Source: Chloroflexota bacterium (GTDB taxonomy: Bacteria > Chloroflexota > Anaerolineae > J102). Taken from it: 8,070 nt of DNA. Position numbers and translations under genes: made by a program. Every line of letters begins with the position of its first letter. Position 1 is the first letter of the stretch. The stretch spans positions 1-8,070 of the forward strand of contig PIVW01000268.1 of assembly GCA_003353825.1 (NCBI GenBank), in the 5' to 3' direction. The notes below the pieces were generated by a model. That model made no database searches. It saw only the letters and a list, made by a program, of their open reading frames with translations, and was not told where the DNA came from. Below are positions 1-6,130 of this stretch, in pieces.

Positions 1-78
1 AGTGGCACGTTGCAAGTGGCAAGTTCAACCTTGTCTGCAAGCGAAGTTGTACCTGCGACCTGCTACTTGCTACCTGCC
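1..78. repeat. Partial inverted/short tandem repeat at the window edge
   Basis: The segment is built from variants of GCAAGTGGCAAGT on the left (from about 11) and their reverse complement on the right (CTGCTACTTGCTACCTGC, 60-77), so it can fold back on itself imperfectly. It carries no open frame with a ribosome site. It looks like one end of a dispersed intergenic repeat, and its left boundary lies outside the window. Function is unknown. Confidence 0.45.
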
Positions 79-124
79 CCAACGGGGCCTCATTTTCACA
101 GCGCCGTCTGGGAACAATTACTAG
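74..124. repeat. Direct repeat copy 1 (51 nt)
   Basis: This copy matches 252-301 at about three quarters of positions. Both copies begin CTGCCC, continue with GGGCCT and ATTTTC, and end GGGAA-x-AATT-x-CTAG. The start can form a short hairpin, GCCCC at 76-80 with GGGGC at 84-88, followed by a modest T-rich stretch, so it might also act as a weak + strand terminator for a gene left of the window. The two copies bracket 125-251. Confidence 0.55.
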
Positions 125-140
125 GCGCTTACGCAAAAGG

Positions 141-160
141 ATCGACAAAAAGTTGTCGAT
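141..160. repeat. Perfect 8-bp hairpin
   Basis: ATCGACAA (141-148) pairs exactly with TTGTCGAT (153-160) across a four-base loop. A T run follows only at 167-170, which is too far away for a good intrinsic terminator. It lies between the two direct repeats. Role unknown. Confidence 0.45.
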
Positions 161-178
161 AACCGATTTTCATTCAGG

Positions 179-247
179 AAGACACAGATAGAAAAAACGC
201 GGATGAAAAATAATAGAAAAATCTGTATTTCTTTCAATCCGTGTCTT
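179..247. repeat. Imperfect foldback repeat, 69 nt
   Basis: AAGACAC at 179-185 is the exact complement of GTGTCTT at 241-247. The arms go on pairing imperfectly: the left arm reads GAT-x-GAAA after the heptamer, and the right arm read in reverse gives GGATTGAAAG. It is A/T rich with no coding frame. The pattern resembles the short dispersed foldbacks common between genes of some environmental bacteria; that comparison is from memory and not checked. Confidence 0.55.
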
Positions 248-251
248 TTCA

Positions 252-301
252 CTGCCCGCAAGGGCCTTATTTTCCTAGTTCAGACCGGGAATAATTTCTA
301 G
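252..301. repeat. Direct repeat copy 2 (50 nt)
   Basis: This is the partner of 74-124. Its start also forms a small hairpin, GCCC (254-257), loop GCAA, GGGC (262-265), followed by CTTATTTTCC. The hairpin is kept although its loop sequence differs between copies, which suggests it matters to the element. A large palindrome begins almost directly after it. Confidence 0.55.
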
Positions 302-302
302 A

Positions 303-411
303 GAGTTAGCTACGCTAAAGCGACGAGCCGGATCCATGATTCGGCGGGTTTCACACCTGCAACCGCCGCCTGATCACGGATCAGGCTCGTCACTTTGTCA
401 ACAGCTAACTC
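303..411. repeat. Large imperfect palindrome, 109 nt
   Basis: GAGTTAGCT at 303-311 is the exact complement of AGCTAACTC at 403-411. Further in, GACGAGCC, GATCC, TGAT and GGCGG on the left arm match the complements of the right arm, so about 35 of some 47 arm positions pair. It lies upstream of the promoter candidate of the decarboxylase gene, so it is more likely a miniature inverted-repeat element than an mRNA leader. I saw no clear target duplication. Confidence 0.6.
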
Positions 412-481
412 ATCATTTGGATCATTATTTCTTTGAGTTGGCCTTATGTGGACATGTCCGCTGGGAATGCCTCGCTCTATC

Positions 482-510
482 TGGTCACGATAATGGTTAT
501 TTGCTACACT
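482..510 (+). promoter_or_regulatory. Candidate sigma70-type promoter of the decarboxylase gene
   Basis: TGGTCA (482-487) as -35 and TACACT (505-510) as -10 are separated by 17 bases, and TGC directly before the -10 gives an extended -10 motif. Transcription would start near 517, leaving a leader of about 36 bases that contains the AGGAG ribosome site at 541-545. This was found by eye only; the -35 matches consensus at four of six positions. Confidence 0.45.
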
Positions 511-552
511 CACTGACCTGCACTATCCACACTCACAGCGAGGAGAATCGGT

Positions 553-1257
553 ATGTATGATGGCCGAGTTTATTTATGCGCCCCGGTCAATGCTCTGGTC
601 GAGGGAATTTACGAAGAGAAAATCCCGTTGGCTGATGTAAAGGAGCATGGAGATTTTGGTCTGGGTACATTTGACCACGTTGACGGCGAGATGGTCATGT
701 TGGACGGAAAGATTTTTCAGATTACGGCCGATGGCAAAGTGCATGAGGTTGAGGAGAATGCACTCACACCCTTCGCCTGCGTTACCTTTTTCGAATCGAT
801 GTGCTATGACACGGCTGAAAGAGAGATGTCGTATTCAGATTTTCTTGCATGGTTACAAAATCTATTACCCTCTCCTAACATCATTTATGCTATCCGTATC
901 AGAGGGACATTCAACTATATCAGGACTCGTTCGGTCGAAAAAACGGAGAATTATCATCCTCTGGTCGAAGTGGCCGAGCACCAGCATGTGTTCGAGTTCT
1001 ACGACATCTCTGGAACCTTGGCCGGCTTTTTTACGCCACCCTTCATGTCATCCTTAAGTGTGCCCGGCCTGCACCTGCATTTCCTTTCCGACGACTGCCA
1101 GCATGGCGGTCATCTGCTCGAATGCACTACTCAGGCAATTCGTGCGGATGTGCAATTCATCTATTCACTTGAACTATCGCTGCCAAAATCACATGACTAT
1201 CTGGATATGAAGTTTACCCGAGATATTGCCGAAGATCTAAATAAGGCGGAAAAGTAG
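553..1257 (+). CDS. budA: Acetolactate decarboxylase
   Basis: This cytoplasmic enzyme (EC 4.1.1.5) decarboxylates 2-acetolactate to (R)-acetoin, diverting pyruvate carbon to a neutral product. The 234-residue protein covers the whole family domain. Visible signatures are GTFDHVDGEMVMLDG (38-52, with the family acidic residue probably E46), TPFACVTFF (72-80), the RIRGTFNYIRTR segment (115-126, supplying the active-site Arg), and GLHLHF...GGH, whose H174, H176 and H187 have exactly the 2- and 11-residue spacing of the three zinc-binding histidines of the Bacillus brevis enzyme. There is no signal peptide, whereas some Bacillus enzymes are secreted. The start is set by AGGAG at 541-545, seven bases before the ATG. 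It stands alone: no acetolactate synthase or acetoin/butanediol dehydrogenase gene is in the window, and repeats lie on both sides. The alternative symbol is alsD. Confidence 0.95.
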   Translation: MYDGRVYLCAPVNALVEGIYEEKIPLADVKEHGDFGLGTFDHVDGEMVMLDGKIFQITADGKVHEVEENALTPFACVTFFESMCYDTAEREMSYSDFLAWLQNLLPSPNIIYAIRIRGTFNYIRTRSVEKTENYHPLVEVAEHQHVFEFYDISGTLAGFFTPPFMSSLSVPGLHLHFLSDDCQHGGHLLECTTQAIRADVQFIYSLELSLPKSHDYLDMKFTRDIAEDLNKAEK

Positions 1258-1328
1258 TATTTTCTCTCTGGGAACTCTTGTGGTTGCAATTTGTAAAACG
1301 TGAAGACGTGAAACGTGATGTCGTCATG

Positions 1329-1408
1329 CTAGTGCATCATCTACATTAAAAAATTCAGGTTTCTCAGCAGGGAAACGATCCGAAATTTAAGGCTTGGCGA
1401 TGCACTAG
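1329..1408. repeat. 80-bp element with 10-bp inverted ends (TA boundaries)
   Basis: CTAGTGCATC (1329-1338) and GATGCACTAG (1399-1408) are exact complements. The ends contain TA, as left by IS630/Tc1-mariner-type insertion at TA sites, so this may be a tiny non-autonomous element. The interior shows little further pairing and no coding frame. Confidence 0.45.
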
Positions 1409-1410
1409 TG

Positions 1411-1540
1411 TAGTGTTCAGTCAACCGTAAAATGATGGAAGTGTCATTCTGAACGAAGTGAAGAATCTTCAAGCCACGCGCAGAGATTCCTCGTTGCGCT
1501 CGGAATGACAATCCTTCATGTCATAGTTGACTGAGCACTA
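1411..1540. mobile_element. 130-bp foldback miniature element (MITE-like), TA ends
   Basis: TAGTGTTCAGTCAAC (1411-1425) pairs at 14 of 15 positions with GTTGACTGAGCACTA (1526-1540). The arms stay complementary inward: TGTCATTC...GAATCT from 1442 pairs at about 21 of 28 positions with the segment ending at 1510. The whole unit is thus one long imperfect hairpin with TA at both outer ends. No transposase is encoded. The inner TGTCATTCTGA...GAAGAATCT motif resembles a repeat I recall from many environmental genomes. The TA ends suggest mobilisation by an IS630/mariner-type transposase elsewhere; that is inference. Confidence 0.6.
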
Positions 1541-1635
1541 AGTTGTTTTTCACACCTGACGTTTCACGTATCAGCCTGAATCTTTGTCAACCATATGAAT
1601 TCCTGTTGAACAGTGGTATTTACTGCCTGGCGCCA

Positions 1636-3063
1636 TCACCTTGGGTCTTGCTGTATTTCAGGATACCATAGCGATGGCTCATCAAAGAGGGCGGTGGGCT
1701 GCTGGTCGAGCGTTTGCTTGAAAAAAGCCAGCGTATAAACGCGTATAATCTCGAAGGCGCGCCTTACGGGAATGGGGCCCTTATTATAACCAAGGTAGCG
1801 GGCGACAGGGCTGAAGGTGGCAGTGTCATCAAAATCATGGTGGCCGGTTCCAGCGATTTGATAATTGAGTGGTGGCCAGGTAGAGTTTTGCACCAGCTGG
1901 TCGAGGAACTGGTGGTTCGTGGGTTCGAAATAGGCCATATCTGGATCGCTGAAAAGGAACAGCGTGGGTTTGGATAAGCCTTTAACTAACAAGGTATCGG
2001 ATAGGGGCGTCAGCCAGGCATCAAGCCCCACAGCAGCGTGACAGCGCTTATCTTCTGCGCAGAATTGTAGCGCCGCCCCACCACCTGTGCTGTGCCCAAA
2101 CGCTCCCATCCGCCCAAAGTCCAATCTGCCCTCAAACTGTGATATTGGCCAGAGCAATGGTGACGTTTCTAGCGTGTCCTGTACAAAACCAGTGTCCTCC
2201 ACCCATTGGCGCAGCAAGCGCTGTGCAGCTTCAGCATAGATGTCGTCTGGCACATCCTCTGGTAAAGTGTCCTCATTGAATTTCGCCACGCGACCGTCAG
2301 GGAAAAGGGTGTTCAGGGCTGCGTAAGGATGCTCGGTCGATACAACCACATAGCCATGGCTGGCCAAATCCTCGGCTAGAAAGGTGTTCTGCGCTCGAAA
2401 CCCACCGTAACCATGAGAGAAGTGGAGGATCGGGTAAATGGGGAGGGCATCAGCCAGGGGCGCGTCAAGGTAAGCATGGGTAAAGAATTGGCGCATATGG
2501 CTGAACATAAAAGCCGGTAAGCCAGCCGATTCGGCAATGATCGGTATCTGCCTATCCGCATATTCGAGCCAGGGCACCCTACCTGCCGTCGCTGCAGGAG
2601 TGGCCGGATACCACAGTTGCACCAGCAACGCCCGCGGCTCATTGGGGTTGTCTGAGTAAATCTCGTTGCGAGTCGAGTCGACGAGTTCGAAAGATATCGT
2701 ACCTACCGAATAAGGGCCGGTGGGGGGCGGAAGTTGCTGCACAGGCATCAACTCAGGCAACAGTATGCAGCCTATCAGGGTGAACGCATAAATCGTACTT
2801 CCCAAGACCCTGCGCCTGCTGGCACGCTGGCGCTGCAGTGGATACCGCAACTCTCGTAGCGAGAGTACGACGGCACATCCCGTAAACAGGTACAAGGGCG
2901 CCATCTGCCAACGGTAGCCCTCGACCACAATCTGTACCAGGGCGATCAGTCCTGCTCCAAGACCGGCATAACTTGGCAAGCGCGTGGGTCGGCGAGCTTG
3001 CATTGTGCCAAATAGCAACCTTAGGGTCAGAGCAACGACCACTAAGAATTCGAGGGATCGCAT
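1636..3063 (-). CDS. Membrane-anchored PAF-acetylhydrolase-like alpha/beta hydrolase
   Basis: This 475-residue protein has an N-terminal membrane part with about four hydrophobic segments (near 3-20, 33-49, 54-70, 87-105) and a C-terminal alpha/beta-hydrolase domain resembling platelet-activating-factor acetylhydrolase isoform II. Matching features are SHGYGGFR (216-223, oxyanion-hole region) followed by DLASHGYVV and a conserved EH, the nucleophile elbow GHSTG with S325, GLDAW with the acid D348, and GTGHHDF with H408 in the catalytic-His place. Family members cleave short or oxidised acyl groups from phospholipids, or other esters; the actual substrate is unknown. It is the last gene of a three-gene - strand unit, 31 bases after the second oxidoreductase. 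The ribosome site is weak (ACAGG directly before the ATG), so translation may depend on the upstream genes; a start at Met21 would remove one segment. The fold call is firm, the ester specificity open. Confidence 0.85.
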   Translation of the reverse strand: MRSLEFLVVVALTLRLLFGTMQARRPTRLPSYAGLGAGLIALVQIVVEGYRWQMAPLYLFTGCAVVLSLRELRYPLQRQRASRRRVLGSTIYAFTLIGCILLPELMPVQQLPPPTGPYSVGTISFELVDSTRNEIYSDNPNEPRALLVQLWYPATPAATAGRVPWLEYADRQIPIIAESAGLPAFMFSHMRQFFTHAYLDAPLADALPIYPILHFSHGYGGFRAQNTFLAEDLASHGYVVVSTEHPYAALNTLFPDGRVAKFNEDTLPEDVPDDIYAEAAQRLLRQWVEDTGFVQDTLETSPLLWPISQFEGRLDFGRMGAFGHSTGGGAALQFCAEDKRCHAAVGLDAWLTPLSDTLLVKGLSKPTLFLFSDPDMAYFEPTNHQFLDQLVQNSTWPPLNYQIAGTGHHDFDDTATFSPVARYLGYNKGPIPVRRAFEIIRVYTLAFFKQTLDQQPTALFDEPSLWYPEIQQDPR

Positions 3064-3094
3064 CCTGTTCGTTTGAGCTATTGCCCGACTGTTC

Positions 3095-4360
3095 TCACTT
3101 TTTGTGCGGCATTTCTTTTAAGATAGCTCTCAAGATACCTGGCCGCATCATCTGGCCCATCACCTGCCGGTAGGGTTCATGCCCTGAGACAGCGCCAAAC
3201 AGGCCTTGTTGTAGCTCCGACCTGTCGTGAGCAGCACGTAGGACCGGATCAAGCAGGCGATAGTGTGAGCACAGAATCGTCAGGCGGCGCATCACCCGGC
3301 CATAAGGGAGATCGCGGATGATATCTAGATTGGCTGTACGGTAGTGGTCGTCGAACGCCTGCCGGGAGATGCCGGCTTCCAAAATCGTGTGCGCCGCCCG
3401 AACCCCTGTTAACACACTGGATGTCACCCCTTTGCCCTTGAAAGCTCTTACTATTCCGGAGCTGTCCCCTACCATGACATAACGATCACCGTAATATGCG
3501 TGCGCTAATGATCGTGGGAAGCGCCCCTTGAAGAAACGCAGATTTTGTTGATCGTAATACCCGGCTTTAGACATGTTCGGCAAGACAGTGCTAACGTAGT
3601 CGCTCTGCAAAAACGCCTTCATGGTGGGAACATCCACCCGTTGTCCGGCGATGTTGATGGTTAGATGATTGGCTTTTGGCGTGACTGCGCCGAATTCTAT
3701 CGAGGGATGCGCGGGTAAAAAGGCATGGATATAATGGCCGAATGCCGCCATGATATCGTCACCGGGATGGTATTTTGTTACCACCGAATCGAGCGCGCGT
3801 GGAGGTCGGTAGGCAGTACGGCGCCTAAACATGCCAGCACTGCCCTCATCCAAACCAAAAGCACCCACTACCACATCCCCCTGCACGGGCTCGTTTTCGG
3901 TGTACACGATCACCTGATCTGTGTGCAGCTCCAGGTCGACGGCACGGGCTGATATGATCTCGATGCCGCGGGATCTGGCTGTTTCCAACATATAGGCGTC
4001 GAATTGGATGCGCCTGAGGGCGATAGATGGCTCTCCTTGCTCTGGCAGGGCGATTCGTTCCCGGCCGGTGTAGAGCACGTAACCCTGGATCTCATCCCGG
4101 CTGAGATGGTAGGGGAAAGGTACATCCAAATCATTCTGCAAGAGTGTGGGTAATGGAGGGGAGAGCACACCTGCACATTGGTTGTAATGGCGTTCACCGG
4201 TAAACTGTTTGCCTTCCACCACGGTGATCCGCAGTTGCCTGCTCATCTGCGCGGCCAAACGTTGCAGAGCCAGGGCACAGGCGACGCCGGCCGGACCACC
4301 TCCCATGATTATCGCATGGCCACCATCCGCCAAAGGACCCAAAGACTGAGTCATAGTCAT
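3095..4360 (-). CDS. FAD-dependent oxidoreductase, geranylgeranyl-reductase type (second paralogue)
   Basis: This 421-residue flavoprotein has the Rossmann FAD signature GGGPAG (20-25) and an acidic residue ending the second strand (E49, VVEG). It also has the motif NQCAG (60-64), in the place where geranylgeranyl reductases carry a conserved Cys-Gly motif, a family-typical QFDAYMLETA segment (119-128), and the second FAD motif VGDSSG (297-302). The family reduces isoprenoid double bonds, as in archaeal lipids or chlorophyll phytyl chains, but also includes other flavin enzymes, so no substrate is assigned. It is clearly a paralogue of the gene just upstream: YYG-x-R-(W/Y)-V before the GD motif, and a shared C-terminal (M/V)-(L/S)-x-G...YR...LR-x-(L/I)-L region. 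The upstream TGA is followed by one base and then this ATG, so translation is likely coupled; no clear Shine-Dalgarno is present. No membrane segment is evident. Confidence 0.85.
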   Translation of the reverse strand: MTMTQSLGPLADGGHAIIMGGGPAGVACALALQRLAAQMSRQLRITVVEGKQFTGERHYNQCAGVLSPPLPTLLQNDLDVPFPYHLSRDEIQGYVLYTGRERIALPEQGEPSIALRRIQFDAYMLETARSRGIEIISARAVDLELHTDQVIVYTENEPVQGDVVVGAFGLDEGSAGMFRRRTAYRPPRALDSVVTKYHPGDDIMAAFGHYIHAFLPAHPSIEFGAVTPKANHLTINIAGQRVDVPTMKAFLQSDYVSTVLPNMSKAGYYDQQNLRFFKGRFPRSLAHAYYGDRYVMVGDSSGIVRAFKGKGVTSSVLTGVRAAHTILEAGISRQAFDDHYRTANLDIIRDLPYGRVMRRLTILCSHYRLLDPVLRAAHDRSELQQGLFGAVSGHEPYRQVMGQMMRPGILRAILKEMPHKK

Positions 4361-4361
4361 T

Positions 4362-5669
4362 TCAAAAGGACCGCTTGAATCCTCTCAGCAAACTTCTAAG
4401 GGCGTTGGGACTGCAAGAATGCCAGAATAGCGTTCGGTAAGAATCGTCACCGGTGAGCATCCCCCATAAGATATGAGCATGCACAGGTTGGGCCGGGTTG
4501 CCAGACCCCTCCATATTGACGGCATTCAGCCATGCGCTGAGCAGATGGGGTGAATGGAGCATCCTTTGCCACAGTTTGATCAGCAGTCGTCCATAGCGAT
4601 TATCGGTACGAATTCTGTTGCAGTAGGGTGCATAGTTCTGCTTAAACGCTCGCTCAGATATACCATGTGTGATGACTGTTTGCATGGCAGCTTCCGCCGT
4701 ATAGAATGCAGATCCAATGCCATCTTTGTAGAGTCGGGTCACGGCGGCATCACCTATTGCCACCCAGCGTGATCCATAATAACCTTTCGCAGCGCCAATG
4801 GCACTCTTGGGCGTACATCCACATAGTCTGCGTTCTTCCGAGAAATAGGCTTCCGGCAGATTCTGATTCGCCACAAATTCACGAATCGAATCAAGACGCA
4901 TCCCCTCACCCAAAAGGGACACGTTGGCGTATTGGCCTTTGGGAATCATGGCCGCAAAGAGCATATCAGATGTTTTGTCGAAGTAAGCACTGACCTGATC
5001 AATGGGAACGTCGTCCGGTAACAGAAATTCGTCTTGGGCCATGATCACCGTTTCTGGCGGCTCGTAGTTGAAATCAGATGACAGCGGCGAGTGACTGTTG
5101 ACTCCGCATGCAAATACCATGAGGTCGGCTTCGTAACGATTCTGTCGGGTATGAACGACGGGATGTTCTTCATGGGTGATTGTACGTACCCGCTCGGGGA
5201 CGTGTATCGCGCCCTGGAGGCAGGCGCTCTCGAGGAGCCAGATATCGAAGCCGAATGAGGGCGGCTTTACCCCGATGCGAGGGCCGCCGCCACGGTAAAC
5301 ACTTAATATCTGGCGATCAGGGTTTGGCTGGTGGATGGCCAGCACCTCCTCATCCAGGTGAATGGCATAAGTCTTCAATTCTGATTGTACGACCTCATCA
5401 GGTATTGTCAATTCCAGACCGGCAAGACCGCGCATCAACCTGGATGAAAGGATACCCGCACAGCGATTGCAACCACCCGGCCCACGTAAGGTAAAGTCCC
5501 TTGGTTCGAAGATCAGGACTTCCAGTTCTAGATCACGATACCCTGCCAGCTTCAGCAAATGCAGGGCAGCAAAACATCCTGCCGGCCCACCACCGACAAT
5601 GCAAACCCGGTCTCCATCGGCAAGATGCAGCGTCATGGCGTATGTGCAACTACCAAGTGTGTGAGGCAC
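4362..5669 (-). CDS. FAD-dependent oxidoreductase, geranylgeranyl-reductase type (first paralogue)
   Basis: First gene of the three-gene - strand unit, 435 residues from a GTG start. It shows VGGGPAG (25-31), E55 closing the second Rossmann strand, CNRCAG (67-72), GFDIWLLESA (140-149) and IGDAA (305-309), all matching the downstream paralogue and the geranylgeranyl-reductase flavoprotein family. CNRCAG has two cysteines (C67, C70) where the paralogue has only the second. The GTG is preceded by a weak AGGG four bases upstream; an in-frame ATG at 5634-5636 (Met12) would place the FAD motif closer to the N-terminus, as is usual in the family, so the true start is uncertain. The substrate is unknown: reduction of isoprenoid double bonds is suggested by family only. 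The pair might act in sequence or as a complex, which is inference. A palindrome at 5689-5713 lies just upstream. Confidence 0.85.
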   Translation of the reverse strand: MPHTLGSCTYAMTLHLADGDRVCIVGGGPAGCFAALHLLKLAGYRDLELEVLIFEPRDFTLRGPGGCNRCAGILSSRLMRGLAGLELTIPDEVVQSELKTYAIHLDEEVLAIHQPNPDRQILSVYRGGGPRIGVKPPSFGFDIWLLESACLQGAIHVPERVRTITHEEHPVVHTRQNRYEADLMVFACGVNSHSPLSSDFNYEPPETVIMAQDEFLLPDDVPIDQVSAYFDKTSDMLFAAMIPKGQYANVSLLGEGMRLDSIREFVANQNLPEAYFSEERRLCGCTPKSAIGAAKGYYGSRWVAIGDAAVTRLYKDGIGSAFYTAEAAMQTVITHGISERAFKQNYAPYCNRIRTDNRYGRLLIKLWQRMLHSPHLLSAWLNAVNMEGSGNPAQPVHAHILWGMLTGDDSYRTLFWHSCSPNALRSLLRGFKRSF

Positions 5670-5688
5670 GGCACCCTATGCACGTTTT

Positions 5689-5713
5689 GATAATGGACAT
5701 TTTGGCCGTTATC
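5689..5713. promoter_or_regulatory. Operator-like palindrome upstream of the oxidoreductase unit
   Basis: GATAATGG (5689-5696) pairs with CCGTTATC (5706-5713) with one G-T pair, giving an 8-bp stem or a 25-bp dyad. It ends about 20 bases upstream of the GTG start, where a repressor or a leader hairpin could control expression. Protein and function are unknown. Confidence 0.35.
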
Positions 5714-5881
5714 AGCACGACGGCGGGGCACGTACGGAACGAAAGTATCAGGCACAGAGCATAGCATAGTTTGCAGATACGTGCACTGCGTCGTATGAGT
5801 ACTCGTCAACTGCTTGACACACATGCCACTGCTTTTCAACATTAGAAGATCTTTGTTTTCGAGTACAGCGCTAATCTCTTG

Positions 5882-5903
5882 TTATCCTGAAAACTCTGGA
5901 TAA
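5882..5903. promoter_or_regulatory. TTATCC-N10-GGATAA dyad
   Basis: TTATCC (5882-5887) and GGATAA (5898-5903) form an exact 6-bp inverted repeat whose half-site centres are 16 bases apart, compatible with a dimeric DNA-binding protein. A third GTTATCC lies at 6011-6017. No regulator gene is in the window to match it. Confidence 0.3.
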
Positions 5904-5924
5904 GTCTAAAACGGCTATTCAGCT

Positions 5925-5971
5925 CCCCCGTATACAGGGGTTTTGCTCATTCACACCTGTGTAAACGGGGG
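5925..5971. repeat. 47-nt imperfect hairpin with CCCCCGT/ACGGGGG stem
   Basis: CCCCCGTATACAGG (5925-5938) pairs with CCTGTGTAAACGGGGG (5956-5971), with a few mismatches or bulges and a loop of about 17 bases. No T run follows the stem on either transcribed strand (an A run follows on +), so an intrinsic terminator is unlikely. It may be a structured leader or a DNA site. Confidence 0.45.
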
Positions 5972-6097
5972 CAAAAAAATGACTCAAGAAAGTTTTCCAG
6001 AATTTCCAGTGTTATCCCTTTCAGCAATTTCTACCACAGTGCGGTTTCTCTACTCTGAACAAGAGAAATATCGGATTGTCACCATAAGTGGATGAAG

Positions 6098-6111
6098 AGC
6101 CCTACCGGGCT
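6098..6111 (-). terminator. Weak hairpin after the sugar kinase gene
   Basis: AGCCC (6098-6102) and GGGCT (6107-6111) form a 5-bp stem with a 4-base loop, 20 bases beyond the kinase stop codon on the - strand. The following bases, read on that strand, are only moderately T-rich (CTTCATCC), so termination would be weak. Confidence 0.35.
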
Positions 6112-6130
6112 GGGATCCTCAGATATTACC

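Larger units (their letters stand above)
1306..1569. repeat. Outer inverted repeat enclosing two foldbacks
   Basis: ACGTGAAACGT (1306-1316) is the exact complement of ACGTTTCACGT (1559-1569), an 11-bp match. Two smaller foldbacks (1329-1408 and 1411-1540) sit side by side between them. This may be an older element into which newer ones inserted, or the pairing could be chance between repeats of the same sequence class. The gap 1258-1635 has no convincing gene. Confidence 0.4.
5670..6130. other. Non-coding gap of about 460 bases with several palindromes
   Basis: This stretch follows the stop of the sugar kinase and precedes the first oxidoreductase, both on the - strand. I find no gene with a plausible ribosome site on either strand. 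It must hold the promoter of the oxidoreductase unit, but I cannot pick a convincing -35/-10 pair. It contains the palindromes at 5689-5713, 5882-5903 and 5925-5971 and a short hairpin at 6098-6111. Confidence 0.6.

Noticed and set aside
1..300. Possible CRISPR array from the short repeated words
   Set aside because: The repeats are imperfect, unevenly spaced and partly inverted; there is no constant repeat with unique spacers and no cas gene.
303..411. T-box or known riboswitch leader
   Set aside because: I found no T-box antiterminator sequence and no other riboswitch core, and the structure lies upstream of the promoter candidate.
310..513. A 67-codon - strand frame in the left repeat region
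   Set aside because: It is largely the palindrome read as protein; no ribosome site and no recognisable motif.
336..560. A 74-codon + strand frame before the decarboxylase
   Set aside because: It begins inside the large palindrome, covers the promoter candidate, overlaps the decarboxylase start and has no ribosome site.
5633..5842. A 69-codon - strand frame overlapping the start of the first reductase
   Set aside because: It has no ribosome site, overlaps the real gene in another frame, runs through the palindrome, and has low-complexity composition without any motif.
5925..5971. Intrinsic terminator for the sugar kinase
   Set aside because: No T run follows the hairpin on the - strand, and it lies about 160 bases beyond the stop codon.
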